From Folioceros fuciformis (lineage: Eukaryota; Anthocerotophyta; Anthocerotopsida; Anthocerotales), in the NCBI GenBank assembly GCA_049999805.1, contig JBNGIO010004581.1, forward strand, positions 32,030 through 66,334: a DNA stretch of 34,305 bases, written 5' to 3'. The notes below the pieces were generated by a model. It was not told the DNA's origin, searched no databases, and saw only the letters and a list, made by a program, of their open reading frames with translations. A program made the translations under genes and the position numbers. Shown here piece by piece: positions 18,297 to 28,630 of the stretch. Position 1 is the first letter of the stretch, and each line of letters opens with the position of its first letter.

Positions 18297-21200
18297 ATGG
18301 AGCCCCACGAGGAAATCACGTTGCCTGCTCATGAGGCTCAGGCACGTGGGGGTCAGGCGGAAGCGGAGAGCTCGTCTGATGCCCATGACCGAATGGAGCG
18401 TGATATTCAAGAAGTAGGTGGTTCGGGGGGTGCGTTTCCTCAAGCCGTGTCTTTGGAGGAAGGGACGTGCCTAGCTGAGGGTAACTCTGCAGGAGGCCTT
18501 GATGTTGGGATGGCGCATACGAAGCTCCCTGGTGCTCGTCACGCGACAGGGAAAGGTGACGGCGACGGCGACGGGTTGGAGAGTGAAGCAGCTCACGCGG
18601 AGGTGGAAGCTGGTGGAGAGCTCTCGCCTGCGAATAAACTGAAACTAGAAAGTGACGTGCAGCCAGAGGATGACGAAAGACCTGTGAAGGAGAAGAGGAA
18701 GGTGGGAAGGCCCCGAAAAAAGGAGGTGAAGGTGGCAACCAAGAAGCTGCTCCCGAGGCCCAGCGTGGTGTATCAGGACTACGCGCACATGTACGCGACT
18801 CCCCAAGTTCCTCCGACTTGGAATGAGCCAGGAGAATGTTTGATGGGGAAGCCCGCAGACTCTCCTGCTGAACCTGTCCCTTCTCCAGGTGGTGATGTGG
18901 GAGGGACGGCACAAGAAGAAGACGTGAAGGATGATGGTATCAGAGACAGGAAGAAAAAGGGACGCATGGCTGAGGGTGCATCAAAGCAGGCGAGGAAGAA
19001 GCCAGCCGGTCCAGCTCCTGCAAAGTGGCCCTTCTATCCTGGCATGTCGTATCCTTATGTGCAGCAGGGACAGTACCCACCTGGTATGTTTGCTCCTCCC
19101 TTTCCGCCTTATTTTCCTCCCTTGCCTGCCGCCGCCGGGCCTCCCTTCCACATGTCACCGATACCGCACACTGTTCCCGCGCCTGGCGTGCAGATGCAAC
19201 CGCCGACGCCGTCTTATCATCCGCATAGCCTCCACCATGTCATGCATCATCCTTTCCTCCATCAACCGTTTCAGGCGCCACCCATGTATAATGACCTGGT
19301 CCATCAGTTGCAGCAAGTATCGTCCTTCTTTGCGCAATTGGTGCCCAATCTATGTAAAGTTTGCCAAGCTACTGCTGTGCAGCTTGCCCCTCCTCCCTAT
19401 CAAGCCGTTTTCTTCTGTGATGACAAGCACGGCGAGCCTGCACCTCAGGATGAACAGGAGACAGACAGGAAGAGGCAGAGGAGTTCTGTTATCTTCTCCC
19501 AACAGGACCTGGTCGGCCAGGATGAGACTGGGGTTATGATCCATGCTCCTAGGGAGTTCCTGAGTAAGAGAGTGAAGAAGGAGGGCCCGGCGTCGCTTCA
19601 ACCATCGCTCAAGGAACATGTCTATTACATCTCTGCAGACGGAGACCCCAGGCTCGGCCAGCAGAAGGTTTTCTACTGTCTTTTTGGATCCAAAATACGG
19701 GATTCTATTCCCCGGATTATCTTTACTCGGCGTCTTTGCAGCAAAGGTGGCGTTAGCAGTGTGTGTCGTGTCTTATGCTTGAAGTACTCATGTTGCAAAT
19801 ACTTATCTGTTTGCAGATCAAAGGCGGAAAGAGAAAGCGGCCAGTTATTTATATCAAGTGGCAAGCTTTCGAGCGCCTTGGCCGTCATGCAGTTGATCTC
19901 GATCTTCATGTGAAAGATGGCCTGAGGCTGAAGTAAGTGTTTAGCCCTTCATTCCTTTCACCTGTAACTGACACGATGCCTTCGAGTCTTCACGATGTTG
20001 ACCAGAGCGTGTTAATTGTCAGAGAGTTGAAGAAGAGAAAAGTGCAGCTGCAAGAGGCGTTGAAAGAACAGGGTCAGGAGATCAAGCGCCTGAAATGTGA
20101 GATTGCTGGCAAGGATGACAGGATTCACAGGCTCAGAACAGCAGGTGGATACAGTGATGACGGCGATGATATTAGCCCCTTCGCTGAAGAGGATGCCAAG
20201 CTCACCACTCCGCAAGGTGTCGTACACTCTGTGGTTGGCAAATGCGCAAGCTCCTCATCCAAGTGCTGTGGCGCCCAGTACGGAGGGAATGTTATGGGTC
20301 ATGAGAAAGGAGCCTCAGGTTGTCAACGGAGTTGTTTGTACATAGACGAGGGGAGAGACGATCCTGTTATGCTGGCACCCGCCAGTCACACTCCCTCTTC
20401 ACAAAAGCTCAAGGGTCCGAAGGGGCCATCGTTAGGGCCGAAGTTAAGCCGAATAGATAAACAGAAGAAGTACAACAGTATGGTGAAAGACATGCTGAAA
20501 CGACAGCAGTGCGTCTCCAACGGGATTGTTGTGTTTGAGGCCTCCCCCGCAACGAAATCGCAGGATAGACTGGAGCAGGAAAATGTACAATACTGTCATG
20601 ACGATCGTCCAGCTGAGGCGGAAGGTATGCCCGCAGCAGAAGAGCATGGCTCCGAAGGAATCACGCTCCCTGCAGACTTTTCCCGTCATCCCCAGGTGAA
20701 TCGTACCTGTCCTGAGGCATCAGGGCCAATTCTGCCAGTCATCCCTAACTGCTACTCTCATGGCCAACTTCAAAGGCATCCATCTGGTTTGCCGAGGCGG
20801 TCACTTCAATTGATATCAGAGCAAGGAGAGCAACTGGGAGGCGGCTCACTCTCTTCTTCTGTGCGCGGTACTCTTGTGCATCCTGAAGCGCACCAACAGG
20901 AGCGGATGGTTGGCCATTCTAATCATAGATTGCTTACCCACCAACAGCACGGAGATGAAAGTCGAAGGGATCGACAGTGCCCTTCAGACCTGGGACCAGC
21001 AGCAGAACCGCAGCAACAGCAATTTAGGATGTGCCAACCAGAGCACGTAGACGTAACACATCAGCATGCGGAACATGGGCACCGTTTCAGCAGTCATCCA
21101 CTATTCCAGAGTGAACACCGTCAAACTGGCCCAGTGTGCAGAGACAGCACGCATTGTTCCACGTGCCCGCAGCAGCAGCAGCTTCCACCTGATCGTCACC

Positions 21201-21377
21201 TACCGCCAAGCCGCTCTTCAACAGGTTTGTGAAAGTGTGCAGTCCTTGTGCTTGGCCTGTTGCACAATGGCGTGTTCCTTTCCGGCAACCAATATTTACC
21301 GCACCCTCACTTTTGCAGACTCGGGAGCATCTGGAGAAGCCTCCCCCATTTATGTCAGGTCATACCACATGCAATAG
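18297..21377 (+). CDS. Unrecognised nuclear-type protein: AT-hook, Pro-rich, coiled coil
   Basis: Proposed exons 18297-19667, 19817-19932, 20008-21224 and 21319-21377 join in frame to 920 residues. The last two junctions are less certain; without the final splice the frame stops at 21232. Visible parts are an acidic N-terminus, an AT-hook-like KRKVGRPRKKE near residues 133-143, a Pro/Tyr/Phe-rich segment (YPGMSYPYVQQGQYPPGMF), a basic patch KRVKKEG, then a block across exons 2-3: KGGKRKRPVIYIKWQAFERL, HAVDLDLHVKDGLRLN, and a coiled coil (VRELKKRKVQLQEALKEQGQ). That block weakly resembles Tify-binding-type (TDBD) modules, with FE, a short strand, G-x-x-L and an EL helix. The C-terminal third is Gln/His/Ser-rich and probably disordered. 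A chromatin or transcription role is inference only; no family was recognised. Confidence 0.6.
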
Positions 21378-21673
21378 AGTGGTGCACGACACGGCGCCTT
21401 GAAGGGTTCGCCTTGTTTGCTTGGAATGGCACCCTCGGCTTGTTGGCCACCCGACAAACCGCAAGTGAACACCTGCACCGGAATTGGCATCGACCTTACT
21501 CACCCCCTTAAATTGCACACAAGAAAAATTATGTGTAACCCTCGAGGGCTTGAGACTGTTTGCTGAAGCTCAAGAATCATTAAAGGTTCCTCTGCAGGAG
21601 AAACTGACGACTTCAAAAAAATTGACAGCTAACCATCCGGCTGTTGTAACCTGACTAGGGACTCACTAGGGCA
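21378..21673. other. Convergent 3' region
   Basis: About 300 bases lie between the stop of the AT-hook gene and the facing stop of the MMADHC-like gene. It contains AT-rich words suited to 3' ends (for example AATCATTAAAGG near 21576) but no frame with protein-like content. Confidence 0.5.
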
Positions 21674-22381
21674 TCACTTATCTAGGGACACTAGGACTGA
21701 AACTAGCTTATCAGCTGGACAATCAGTAAACAACGATGCAGGATAGACTGCACTCCCCCACTTGGGATGTAGGACAATCTTGCAACATCCCGCGTTGGCA
21801 AATGGATACCGCAAAAGAGTTACCAGTGCCTCCACTTCACTCCAGGCAGTGTTCCCTTGCCGGCTGATAACCTACAGGCAGACGTCCATAAGACAAACCA
21901 ATCTGCATCGGGTTTCAACCCAGGCGATTGAAATGAAAGAAGAGAACAATACCGGTAGGCCGGAACAGGGATCAATGTAATCAGCGAAATAACCCTCTGA
22001 AGCAAGGTTCTTGCATACAAGTTGAGCCCATTCCATAAACTGCAAAGGAAAGGTGACTCGTCAGAGAACGCAATCCCACCCGCACTACACTTCGCCCGAA
22101 GACGAGGTGACAGATCGTTACAAATTTACCGTTTCCAGGCATTTATCCTTTTCCTCTTCCACGGTCGGACCGACGCCAACTAAATCAACTGCTGCATGTT
22201 GGCAAGTAGGCACTATGAGCAATTTACTAGCATCACGCCCGGGGAAGACAGCTTCCACAGCGCTGCGCAGCAGCCTTGGACATTCTGCGCCACAAAATCC
22301 ACACTTGTTCAGCCACTTCTGCTCCCAATCAGCCACAACCCAAATTACGCAGCGAAGGGAACAAATCCCCGCCGCAAGAAT
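21674..22381 (-). CDS. MMADHC-like protein (cobalamin trafficking family D), 5' exon unresolved
   Basis: Three exons join in phase 0: about 22381-22130, 22039-21953 and 21871-21674. Key blocks are GFCGAECPRLLRSAVEAVFP followed by GRD, then EKDKCLETF, WAQLVCKNLASEGYFADYID with PCSGLP, NAGCCKIVLHPKWGSAVYPA and a final SVLVSLDK before TGA. The DYIDPCSGLP plus GxCK...HP..G..VYP combination is that of the MMADHC family, whose animal member directs vitamin B12 between cytosol and mitochondria. No ATG precedes these blocks in frame: the triplet at 22336-22334 is GTG and a stop lies at 22384-22382. An upstream exon, possibly carrying a targeting peptide, must exist; a GGCTAG acceptor at 22382 is one option. 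Plant homologues exist but their role is unknown. Confidence 0.75.
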
Positions 22382-22940
22382 CTAGCCACACTTAAAGGCG
22401 CCCACCCGATCCCCAATCCCTAATCAAAACAGACAGCAGATCTAGCGACACAGGAATCGCTCAACACAGCGTACGGTGGACAGAAATTTCAATCCCTCGA
22501 GCGTTGCTCCACACGCTGCACAAGCACGTGTTCTTGCGCTTCCTCCTCCTCTCCTCCTCCTCTCCTCCGTTGCACACCATCTCCCTTCCCTTCGACGCCG
22601 CTCCCTACTCCGGGCAACGCTCCCGCACACACCAAGTGCCAAATTCCTCCGCACAAACGATCTCCTCACGCGGACCACCAGAACACACACAAACACGAAT
22701 TCGTCAACACCATTGGTCCGGACTCATGTGAAGCATGAGCTGGTGCGTGAATCGGCCAGCAGTCAAGTCCATGTTCGCGCCACCTCCGCCACTCATGGCC
22801 ATTAAACACCCGAGGCCGATAGTCGTTCTCCAGCCTCGGCGACCCGACTGTGGGCCCCACTTGTCGACCTGCTGGCCCTCACTGCCTTTTGTGACTCCAG
22901 GCAAGAATCGTGCGCGCAGGACACCTCTTTTTTAACAAAC
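22382..22940. other. GC-rich upstream region of the MMADHC-like gene
   Basis: It probably contains the missing first exon and promoter of the MMADHC-like gene. An ATG at 22580-22578 on the minus strand opens a short Arg/Lys/Glu-rich frame, but no donor-acceptor pair joining it in phase was found. CTCCTCCT-rich sequence at 22545-22570 would be a purine-rich leader on the minus strand. Confidence 0.4.
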
Positions 22941-23497
22941 TTTGCTACAAACGCTACCAACATGTGGTCCTGCTTTTCCAACAGCACACAAGAGTGAATT
23001 ATGTCCATGTGGCCGTTCTATTCATATATCATATCCCATAATATATTTATATCCAGTATGAAAAATAGTTTCATAAATTGCCTCAATGTAGATTGGGTTG
23101 GACATTATGTGATGCTTTTAGGTGATTTTGTTTATTTGAATTTATGGTTTTTTAAACTTGTGATTAGATATTAAATGAAATAAAATAGATAAATAGTTAT
23201 AAATATTTAACTTAAAGAATAGTTTTTTAAAACTCGAACATTAGATTAAAATTTTTTTTCTTTATAATAACCTGTGTCATCTCAAACTAAAAGCTACCCT
23301 TACCTTTTGGAAGGTTGTGCAAAACATGTTTAAGACCCATACTACTTTTCCTTTGATGTTTTCTCTTCAATACATGTAGTGAAAAGTGGGAAGAAATAAA
23401 AGTTTCATTTCTTTCTACTTTTCACTTAGGGCTAATCTAAGTGGTTAACCTACTGAAGATGAACATGTTGCCTAATTCATAGTCTAACGGCTATCAA
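22941..23497. other. AT-rich intergenic, no gene seen
   Basis: Composition drops sharply to AT-rich at about 22935-23000. There are poly(T) and poly(A) runs and no protein-like frame on either strand. Confidence 0.5.
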
Positions 23498-23927
23498 GAT
23501 GCATGTTTTGCATGCTTCATGCGGCTTGGGGAAGATGCATGTGTTCCATGCTTCATGCCTTACACAAGACCTAGTTAATGATGCATTTGTTGCATGAAAC
23601 ATGCTAACCATTAAAGATGCAGGTGTTGCATGCTTCATGTGGCCCTATCGAGCATGCATGCCATTAATGATGGATGTGGTGTATGCTTTACGTAGACTGC
23701 CTCTACAAGATGATGCATGTGGTGCATGCTTTACCTAGACTGCCTCTGAGAGATGATGCATGTGATGCATGCTTTACCTACATTGCCTCTAAGAGATGAT
23801 GCATGTGAGAGATGATGCATGTGATGCATGCGCTACCTAGATTGCCTCTAAGAGATGATGTATGTGGTACCTGCTATATGTTAACTGCCTCTAAGGGTAG
23901 ACTGTGCCTTGTTTGACGATGCATGTG
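23498..23927 (+). repeat. 43-base minisatellite with dense TGCATG (RY-type) motifs
   Basis: A unit of the form GATGATGCATGTGGTGCATG then CTTTACCTAGACTGCCTCTAAGA starts at 23709, 23752, 23795 and 23854. One extra 16-base internal duplication at 23811 resets the 43-base spacing. More degenerate copies reach back to 23498. About fifteen TGCATG or CATGCA words occur in 430 bases. CATGCA is the RY motif bound by B3-domain factors (ABI3/FUS3/LEC2 type) in plants; whether these copies are bound is unknown. Confidence 0.8.
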
Positions 23928-23971
23928 TTTTCTTTAGTGCAAACCTACTAAGAGAGTGGCTACTTGCAGGA

Positions 23972-23979
23972 TATATAAA
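23972..23979 (+). promoter_or_regulatory. TATA-like box
   Basis: TATATAAA follows directly after the TGCATG minisatellite and is about 430 bases before the small ORF at 24413. It is the best TATA match in this part of the window, but no transcript can be shown from sequence. Confidence 0.35.
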
Positions 23980-24412
23980 CAGGCTAGTCTAGGACCAAAG
24001 ACTTGGGTGAGGACACTCATTCTTTGCAAAAGAGACTAAGTTGTGAGCCTGATGCGGAGCGTGTGGAGAGAAAGGTTGTTAAGAGGCAAGGGGGTGGTTT
24101 ATGAGTCATTAGTAGATAGTGGTGGGCTATTTGGAGCTTAGATAGTGGCAAGCTACTTGGAGCTTAACATTGTGTTGTGTGAGAGTTGGAAGAGAGAGTT
24201 GTGCAGCTACACTCTTGTATAAAGTGAATTCATGAGGTCTAAAGCTTGGGGCCTTTGTGTAGCTCTAGAGATCTAGTGCATTCAATGCTTTTGAGAGCAT
24301 AGACTATCAGTCAAGGGTCTTGAATACAAGAGTAACTTGGAGGCCTAATGGTGTCTAGTCCTCTTGTAAGGTTTTTTTTGTTGTTTTTGGTAACAAGTCT
24401 TATGATTTCAAG
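23980..24412. other. Possible leader of a transcription unit, repeat-like
   Basis: Purine-rich plus strand with near-duplicate phrases (GATAGTGG(T/C)...GCTA(T/C)TTGGAGCTTA at about 24115-24140 and 24143-24163). No stop-free coding frame was seen. It could equally be the leader or LTR of a degenerate element. Confidence 0.3.
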
Positions 24413-24742
24413 ATGGGTTTAGTCAATAGAGAAGAAACAAACAAGCCGCGACAACAAGAAGCAAACAAGCCACGACAACAAGAAGCAAAAAAACTGATAA
24501 CAAGAAGCAAACAAGCTAGGTGTAGAACGGAATGGGATAACAATACAAGCACGTATGACATGCTATGCAGCATTGGCTATTCATGGCAAGATGAAAGACT
24601 CAATAAAGAGAAGTTTTGGTTGAATAAAAATAAAAATATCAAAGAGATTCCACAACTCATAAATTTTTTTTGCCTAAAAGTGAAAACAAGGATTAAATCA
24701 AAAGTGTTTCATGGAAAGTCAAGTACTATGGGGACTACTTGA
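24413..24742 (+). CDS. Hypothetical small protein, 109 residues, or element fragment
   Basis: ATG at 24413, stop at 24740-24742. The N-terminus is a repeat-derived NKPRQQEA(N/K) run encoded by 24-base units. After it the frame reads CRTEWDNNTSTYDMLCSIGY and WQDERLNKEKFWLNKNKNIK, charged and aromatic enough to be coding. No family was recognised and no membrane segment or signal peptide is seen. It may be a fragment of a transposable element. Confidence 0.3.
   Translation: MGLVNREETNKPRQQEANKPRQQEAKKLITRSKQARCRTEWDNNTSTYDMLCSIGYSWQDERLNKEKFWLNKNKNIKEIPQLINFFCLKVKTRIKSKVFHGKSSTMGTT
24441..24488 (+). repeat. Two 24-base tandem repeats
   Basis: ACAAGCC(G/A)CGACAACAAGAA plus GCAA occurs at 24441 and 24465, with a third degenerate copy (GATAACAAGAAGCAAACAAGC) after it. 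It encodes the NKPRQQEA peptide repeat. Confidence 0.8.
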
Positions 24743-24922
24743 ATGCGCATTTGAAAACGTTTGTTAATAATTCTTTTCTTTTTAATCTTTTTAACCTTTT
24801 TTGCACTAGCTGAGTATGGCTCTAACAACCACATGTTTCTAGAAAATTCGACTTTTATAGTCCAGGACACACACCAAGGTTAATACGCAATAAGGATCAT
24901 GTCCAACCACTACTTAGCCGAT
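24743..24922. other. No gene seen
   Basis: Short AT-rich spacer between the small ORF and the 3' end of the minus-strand membrane-protein gene. It should include that gene's 3' untranslated region. Confidence 0.4.
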
Positions 24923-25732
24923 CTACAACTTTTGCTGCGCAATGGATATAGAGTCTACAAGACATCGTAATTGGGCAACCTTTTCCAAAATCTTTGCCCT
25001 CACCAAAAGATCTCTCATGGTGCTCTTGGGAAGACTAGATTCAAGAGCTGAAAGCTTTAGATGGATTAGAGTCTCATCTAACGTCTCCAAGATAATATCA
25101 AGTTCCCCACATCTCCGAGCAATCCACAGTTCCAGCTGCCCGGTGCTTGATGGAGAAGCTTGTGACGAAATCTCCTTTGATCCTAAGAATGTCAAAATCT
25201 GCTCTAAGATCTGATTATAATTTTTATATACTCGGTTGTTTAAGAAATAATCGTGGAAAGCAAAACACGCCGTTCCCATTGCTCCAACCAATGCTATTCC
25301 CGATGACACCTCCTGCAGCCTCTTAATCCGTTCCACTGAACTCGTGCTTGTCATGCCAACCAGGACCATTCCCACAGATCCTAGAAGGGAAAACTTGGCC
25401 ACATACTCCATTGACGTTCTTCTGCGAGCCTGGCAAACTAAGGGAGCTTGCAAGGCTTCATTCACTTTTCTTACTGAGCTCTCCAGTAAGATCCATAAGG
25501 CAGGTCCCCTGGTTAGAAGCAGCCCTCGAAGATCGTTTTCAGACACCTCTACTAACATTAAGATCTCAAATAGCTTCCGCCATAGCATGGAAGCTATCTC
25601 CGAGTCTTGAGATGCCACCATGGAAAATGTTACTAATTCTCTGGCTGTTGTTTGAAGCACTTGTGCAGCAGTTTTCTCGATTCCATGTTCATCCAACACG
25701 CTAACAAGACGCTCCATCTCAGTTCTGCTCAT
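24923..25732 (-). CDS. Unrecognised helical protein with two membrane segments
   Basis: ATG at 25732-25730, stop at 24925-24923, 269 residues in a single open frame. An in-frame GTG at 25804 would add 24 residues. The N-terminal half is helical and amphipathic (MSRTEMERLVSVLDEHGIEK; LWRKLFEILMLVEVSENDLR). Two hydrophobic stretches follow, at about residues 111-128 (VAKFSLLGSVGMVLVGMT) and 142-162 (VSSGIALVGAMGTACFAF), joined by a charged loop (SVERIKRLQE), a hairpin-like layout. The C-terminus is helical again (LDIILETLDETLIHLKLSAL). No enzyme motif or known family was recognised. Codon composition is intermediate between the AT-rich flank and the GC-rich genes. The open frame is long enough and structured enough to be real. 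Confidence 0.6.
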   Translation of the reverse strand: MSRTEMERLVSVLDEHGIEKTAAQVLQTTARELVTFSMVASQDSEIASMLWRKLFEILMLVEVSENDLRGLLLTRGPALWILLESSVRKVNEALQAPLVCQARRRTSMEYVAKFSLLGSVGMVLVGMTSTSSVERIKRLQEVSSGIALVGAMGTACFAFHDYFLNNRVYKNYNQILEQILTFLGSKEISSQASPSSTGQLELWIARRCGELDIILETLDETLIHLKLSALESSLPKSTMRDLLVRAKILEKVAQLRCLVDSISIAQQKL

Positions 25733-26621
25733 GGTAGTGAGAGGCCCGTGTGCACAGCACACGTATGTATCGTAAAATTTAAGCACCCGACGCAGTCCCT
25801 GCACTTCTGCCCCTCTAGATGAGATCCTTAAATAATCTGAACTTGATAGTCAAGTATGTTGAGACGTCCGCTTTCTACAACCTGCGCTTCCGAGGTCAGA
25901 GTGTGAGCCTTAACATTCCTCCCTTCTCCCGTAAGCATGAGCGTTCCGGCCAGCTGGCTCCCTCCTTGCTGTTACCACCAACAAACTATTTAGCTCACAT
26001 ATTTTGTTATCATAACCACCATGAGCAGCCCTCAAGTACACTACCCGAGCGAGAAACCAGTCCAGCAGCAACGTGATCAAACCGTCTGATCCTTTCCGTC
26101 GGAAGGGGAGCTTCTGCTTCGGGTGTAATAGTTCATCTCACATGAACATTGTACAACCGTGTAAGTTGTACACCATAACAAACATGCGTGCACTTCGAGT
26201 TGCGTACTACACAGGAACTGCTGCACCACAAAAATTACCATCAACATGGCATTTCGTACTGTACTGGATGCAGGACTGAGATAAACTGTCTCCTCCCAGC
26301 TGCCAGCAACGACTTACACCAGCTTCCAGGAATTTCATGCCTCACTTGGCTCGATAAAGGGCAGCCTGAGGAGCACCAAAGGCAGGTCACGGTCCTGGAT
26401 GAAGGCTGCAATGAGCATTTGGTGTAGGGTCAGAGGTACTCCACGTGTTTCATTATCACGAGACTCCGTGCGCCTTGCACGAGCAAAATGCTTCACGTTT
26501 TGCGGTTCTCATCATCTTCTCGTCCGGACGTGAGGGGAATAGGCGCCTAGTCTCGAACTTCCTCCCCGATGGGAAGTGCAGTGTGACACTCTTAGCGCCG
26601 TGATAGCTCTTCCGTTGGCCC
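25733..26621. other. Intergenic between the membrane-protein gene and the EamA gene
   Basis: It should hold the promoter of the minus-strand gene at 24923-25732. A TATTTAAGG-like word read on the minus strand near 25835 is a weak TATA candidate. The other end holds the 3' region of the EamA gene. The plus-strand frames here lack family patterns and look like chance. Confidence 0.4.
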
Positions 26622-28630
26622 TCATTTGGTACTCTGTAGCGGAGGCTGTCCAAAGATTTGCATCACCAAACTTCCACCTGCCACACACCAAGTCACCATG
26701 TTCCAACTTCTTCAGTCAGCCAGCCTTTCAGGTTGGGGATTGGAAAGCCGTTTTCAATTCCATCACCTAAGATGAAGAAGGATCCCAGCCAGCCGTGTGG
26801 GCCCCATCGTTCCCCGAGCAAAATCCACGCCACAGCCGCCCCCCACAAAGGTTCCAAGGTGTAGATAACAGCTGTTTCCGTCGCAGTAACATCCCGCATA
26901 GCCACCACCTGGGACAACACATGTCAATTCGAGGAGCGATGTGACTTTGACGACTGCTCAGGACTTCGCCAATGTAGAGTTACCTCAATCCATAGGCAAA
27001 ATGCAGTCGTTAGCAAGCCGGTATAGAGCATGGGCCACAGAGGTAGGCTGGTCACACAATCCCAACAACCAGCCCAGCTCGTGGACAAATTTGCTATATC
27101 CACATCCTTCCCGGAGGTTAGGAAATCACAGCCCGACCAGATACACGACACCACTGCAATCACAAGGAGCTGTGGAAAATTTCAGTAGCTAATCAGCACT
27201 GATTTGAACGAAGGAGCTGGATCACTGAAACGACATTAGCTTCCTTTACCTGAAGAGCAATGAGGGCAGTGGCAGTGTCGCTTTTCATGGACTTCGAGTA
27301 GTGCTCTGTTCTGAAAATTTGGATACCACCGGCAACAGCACTAATAAATGTGTACAAATCACCAACCTGCATGCAGGAGAGCAGTTGCTGTGTTACAGCT
27401 CCAAATCCACATGCTCGTTAACGTCCTCAAAGATAGCCGGAATTGGGGAAGAACCTACGGTGGGGGCACTGTCACTTGACTCAAGCAAGGCGACTCCTAG
27501 AAGAGCAGCAGCTGCAGCCCCCCAAGTGAGCTTAGGAATGCGAGCCCCAAAACAACCTGCTAAAAGGGGCACAACTATCACCTGCGTCAAGATTGCAATG
27601 TTGAGCAATTATGCCAGAGTGCAGTCCAGGACGATAGAATAATTCATCGCCTGTACTGTTCTGGTCTGACCGTCTGTTACCGTGAATGTAGAAATGAAGG
27701 ACGCACGTCCAGCCTCTGTGGTGAGAACTCCAACGGCCTGGGTGAGATAACCTAAACTGGCCCATGCTCCCAACTCCAAGCCCGCTAGCCGGACTTGATC
27801 ATCCTTCCAGGCGGTGTGCAGAAATGGCGAAAAGGCTAAAGTGGCTATGCCAAACCTTCCTGCCGCAAATAACGCAGGATCCATACTTATCTCCACCTCC
27901 TTGAGGACAGCTATGTTGGTGCCTGCCAAACCAAGTCGAGACAAGGAGGAGGCAAATGTCAAGCCACAGTTGCACAACTGTTCTGCTGGTGGGACATGGT
28001 CATGGGCGGAAGACTCTGAGACCGGTGCCAGTACAGCATCTACCTGGCGCGAGAAGTAGGATGATGTCACTAACCGTACAACATGGTGAGAAGGTTGAGA
28101 AGTATAATTCCTCTGGTGCGGGGCGTGACTGTGTCCCTCAGCTTCATCCACCATTGATGCCGTATCGGTTGACCTGAGGCTGCCTCTTCCCTCGTCTCGT
28201 CCAACTCCGTAGACACCGTCCCACCATTCGCGTCGTTTTCCCGGCCGGGCCCAGCCTTGCTGCCATGGACCGTCCCCTCCAGCCTTGCACAGCTCCCCGG
28301 AATGTGGACCACGCCTGATTCGGTTGCGTGCCCGGGCAGGAATATGCTGTTCACAACGATACGAGTATCGCGAACAGGCATGCCCACAGCCATGTCCTGT
28401 TCTCCTGACTCAGTCCTACTCTTCTTGGATTCACAAACCAGCGATCCAGGTGATTTGCGAACTGCATGGATATGCTGAAGACATCCTCTGGCACACCCCT
28501 GCTCAGCAATTGTACCACCGCCTCCTCCACGGCTTCGACCCAAGACAACACGTGCCCGAGAGTGAGGCCCTTGCCAGGCCCCACACGATTGAGCTCCAAG
28601 AGCGGATATCCTCATCTTGGTGCAATTCAT
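26622..28630 (-). CDS. EamA/DMT-superfamily transporter, probably plastid envelope
   Basis: Seven exons join in frame to 473 residues: 28630-28075, 27922-27681, 27581-27459, 27366-27250, 27169-26984, 26908-26767, 26677-26622. A stop codon lies directly before the ATG at 28630. The first ~170 residues are not membrane-spanning and may hold a transit peptide. The transporter part starts RTRGIILLNLLTMLYGTNIA and carries the first EamA repeat (MDPALFAAGRFGIA; GLELGAWASLGYLTQAVGVL; TTEAGRASFIS; VIVVPLLAGCFGARIPKLTW). The second repeat has FISAVAGGIQIFRTEHYS, PMLYTGLLTTAFCLWIE, VTATETAVIYTLEPLWGAAV and LLGERWGPHGWLG, ending GGSLVMQIFGQ. About ten helices fit the drug/metabolite transporter fold. 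It matches the plant EamA/WAT1-related plastid group; the substrate is unknown. Confidence 0.9.

Noticed and set aside
18316-18912. 198-codon minus-strand frame over the AT-hook gene
   Set aside because: Shadow of the sense frame, His/Pro/Ser-rich with no pattern.
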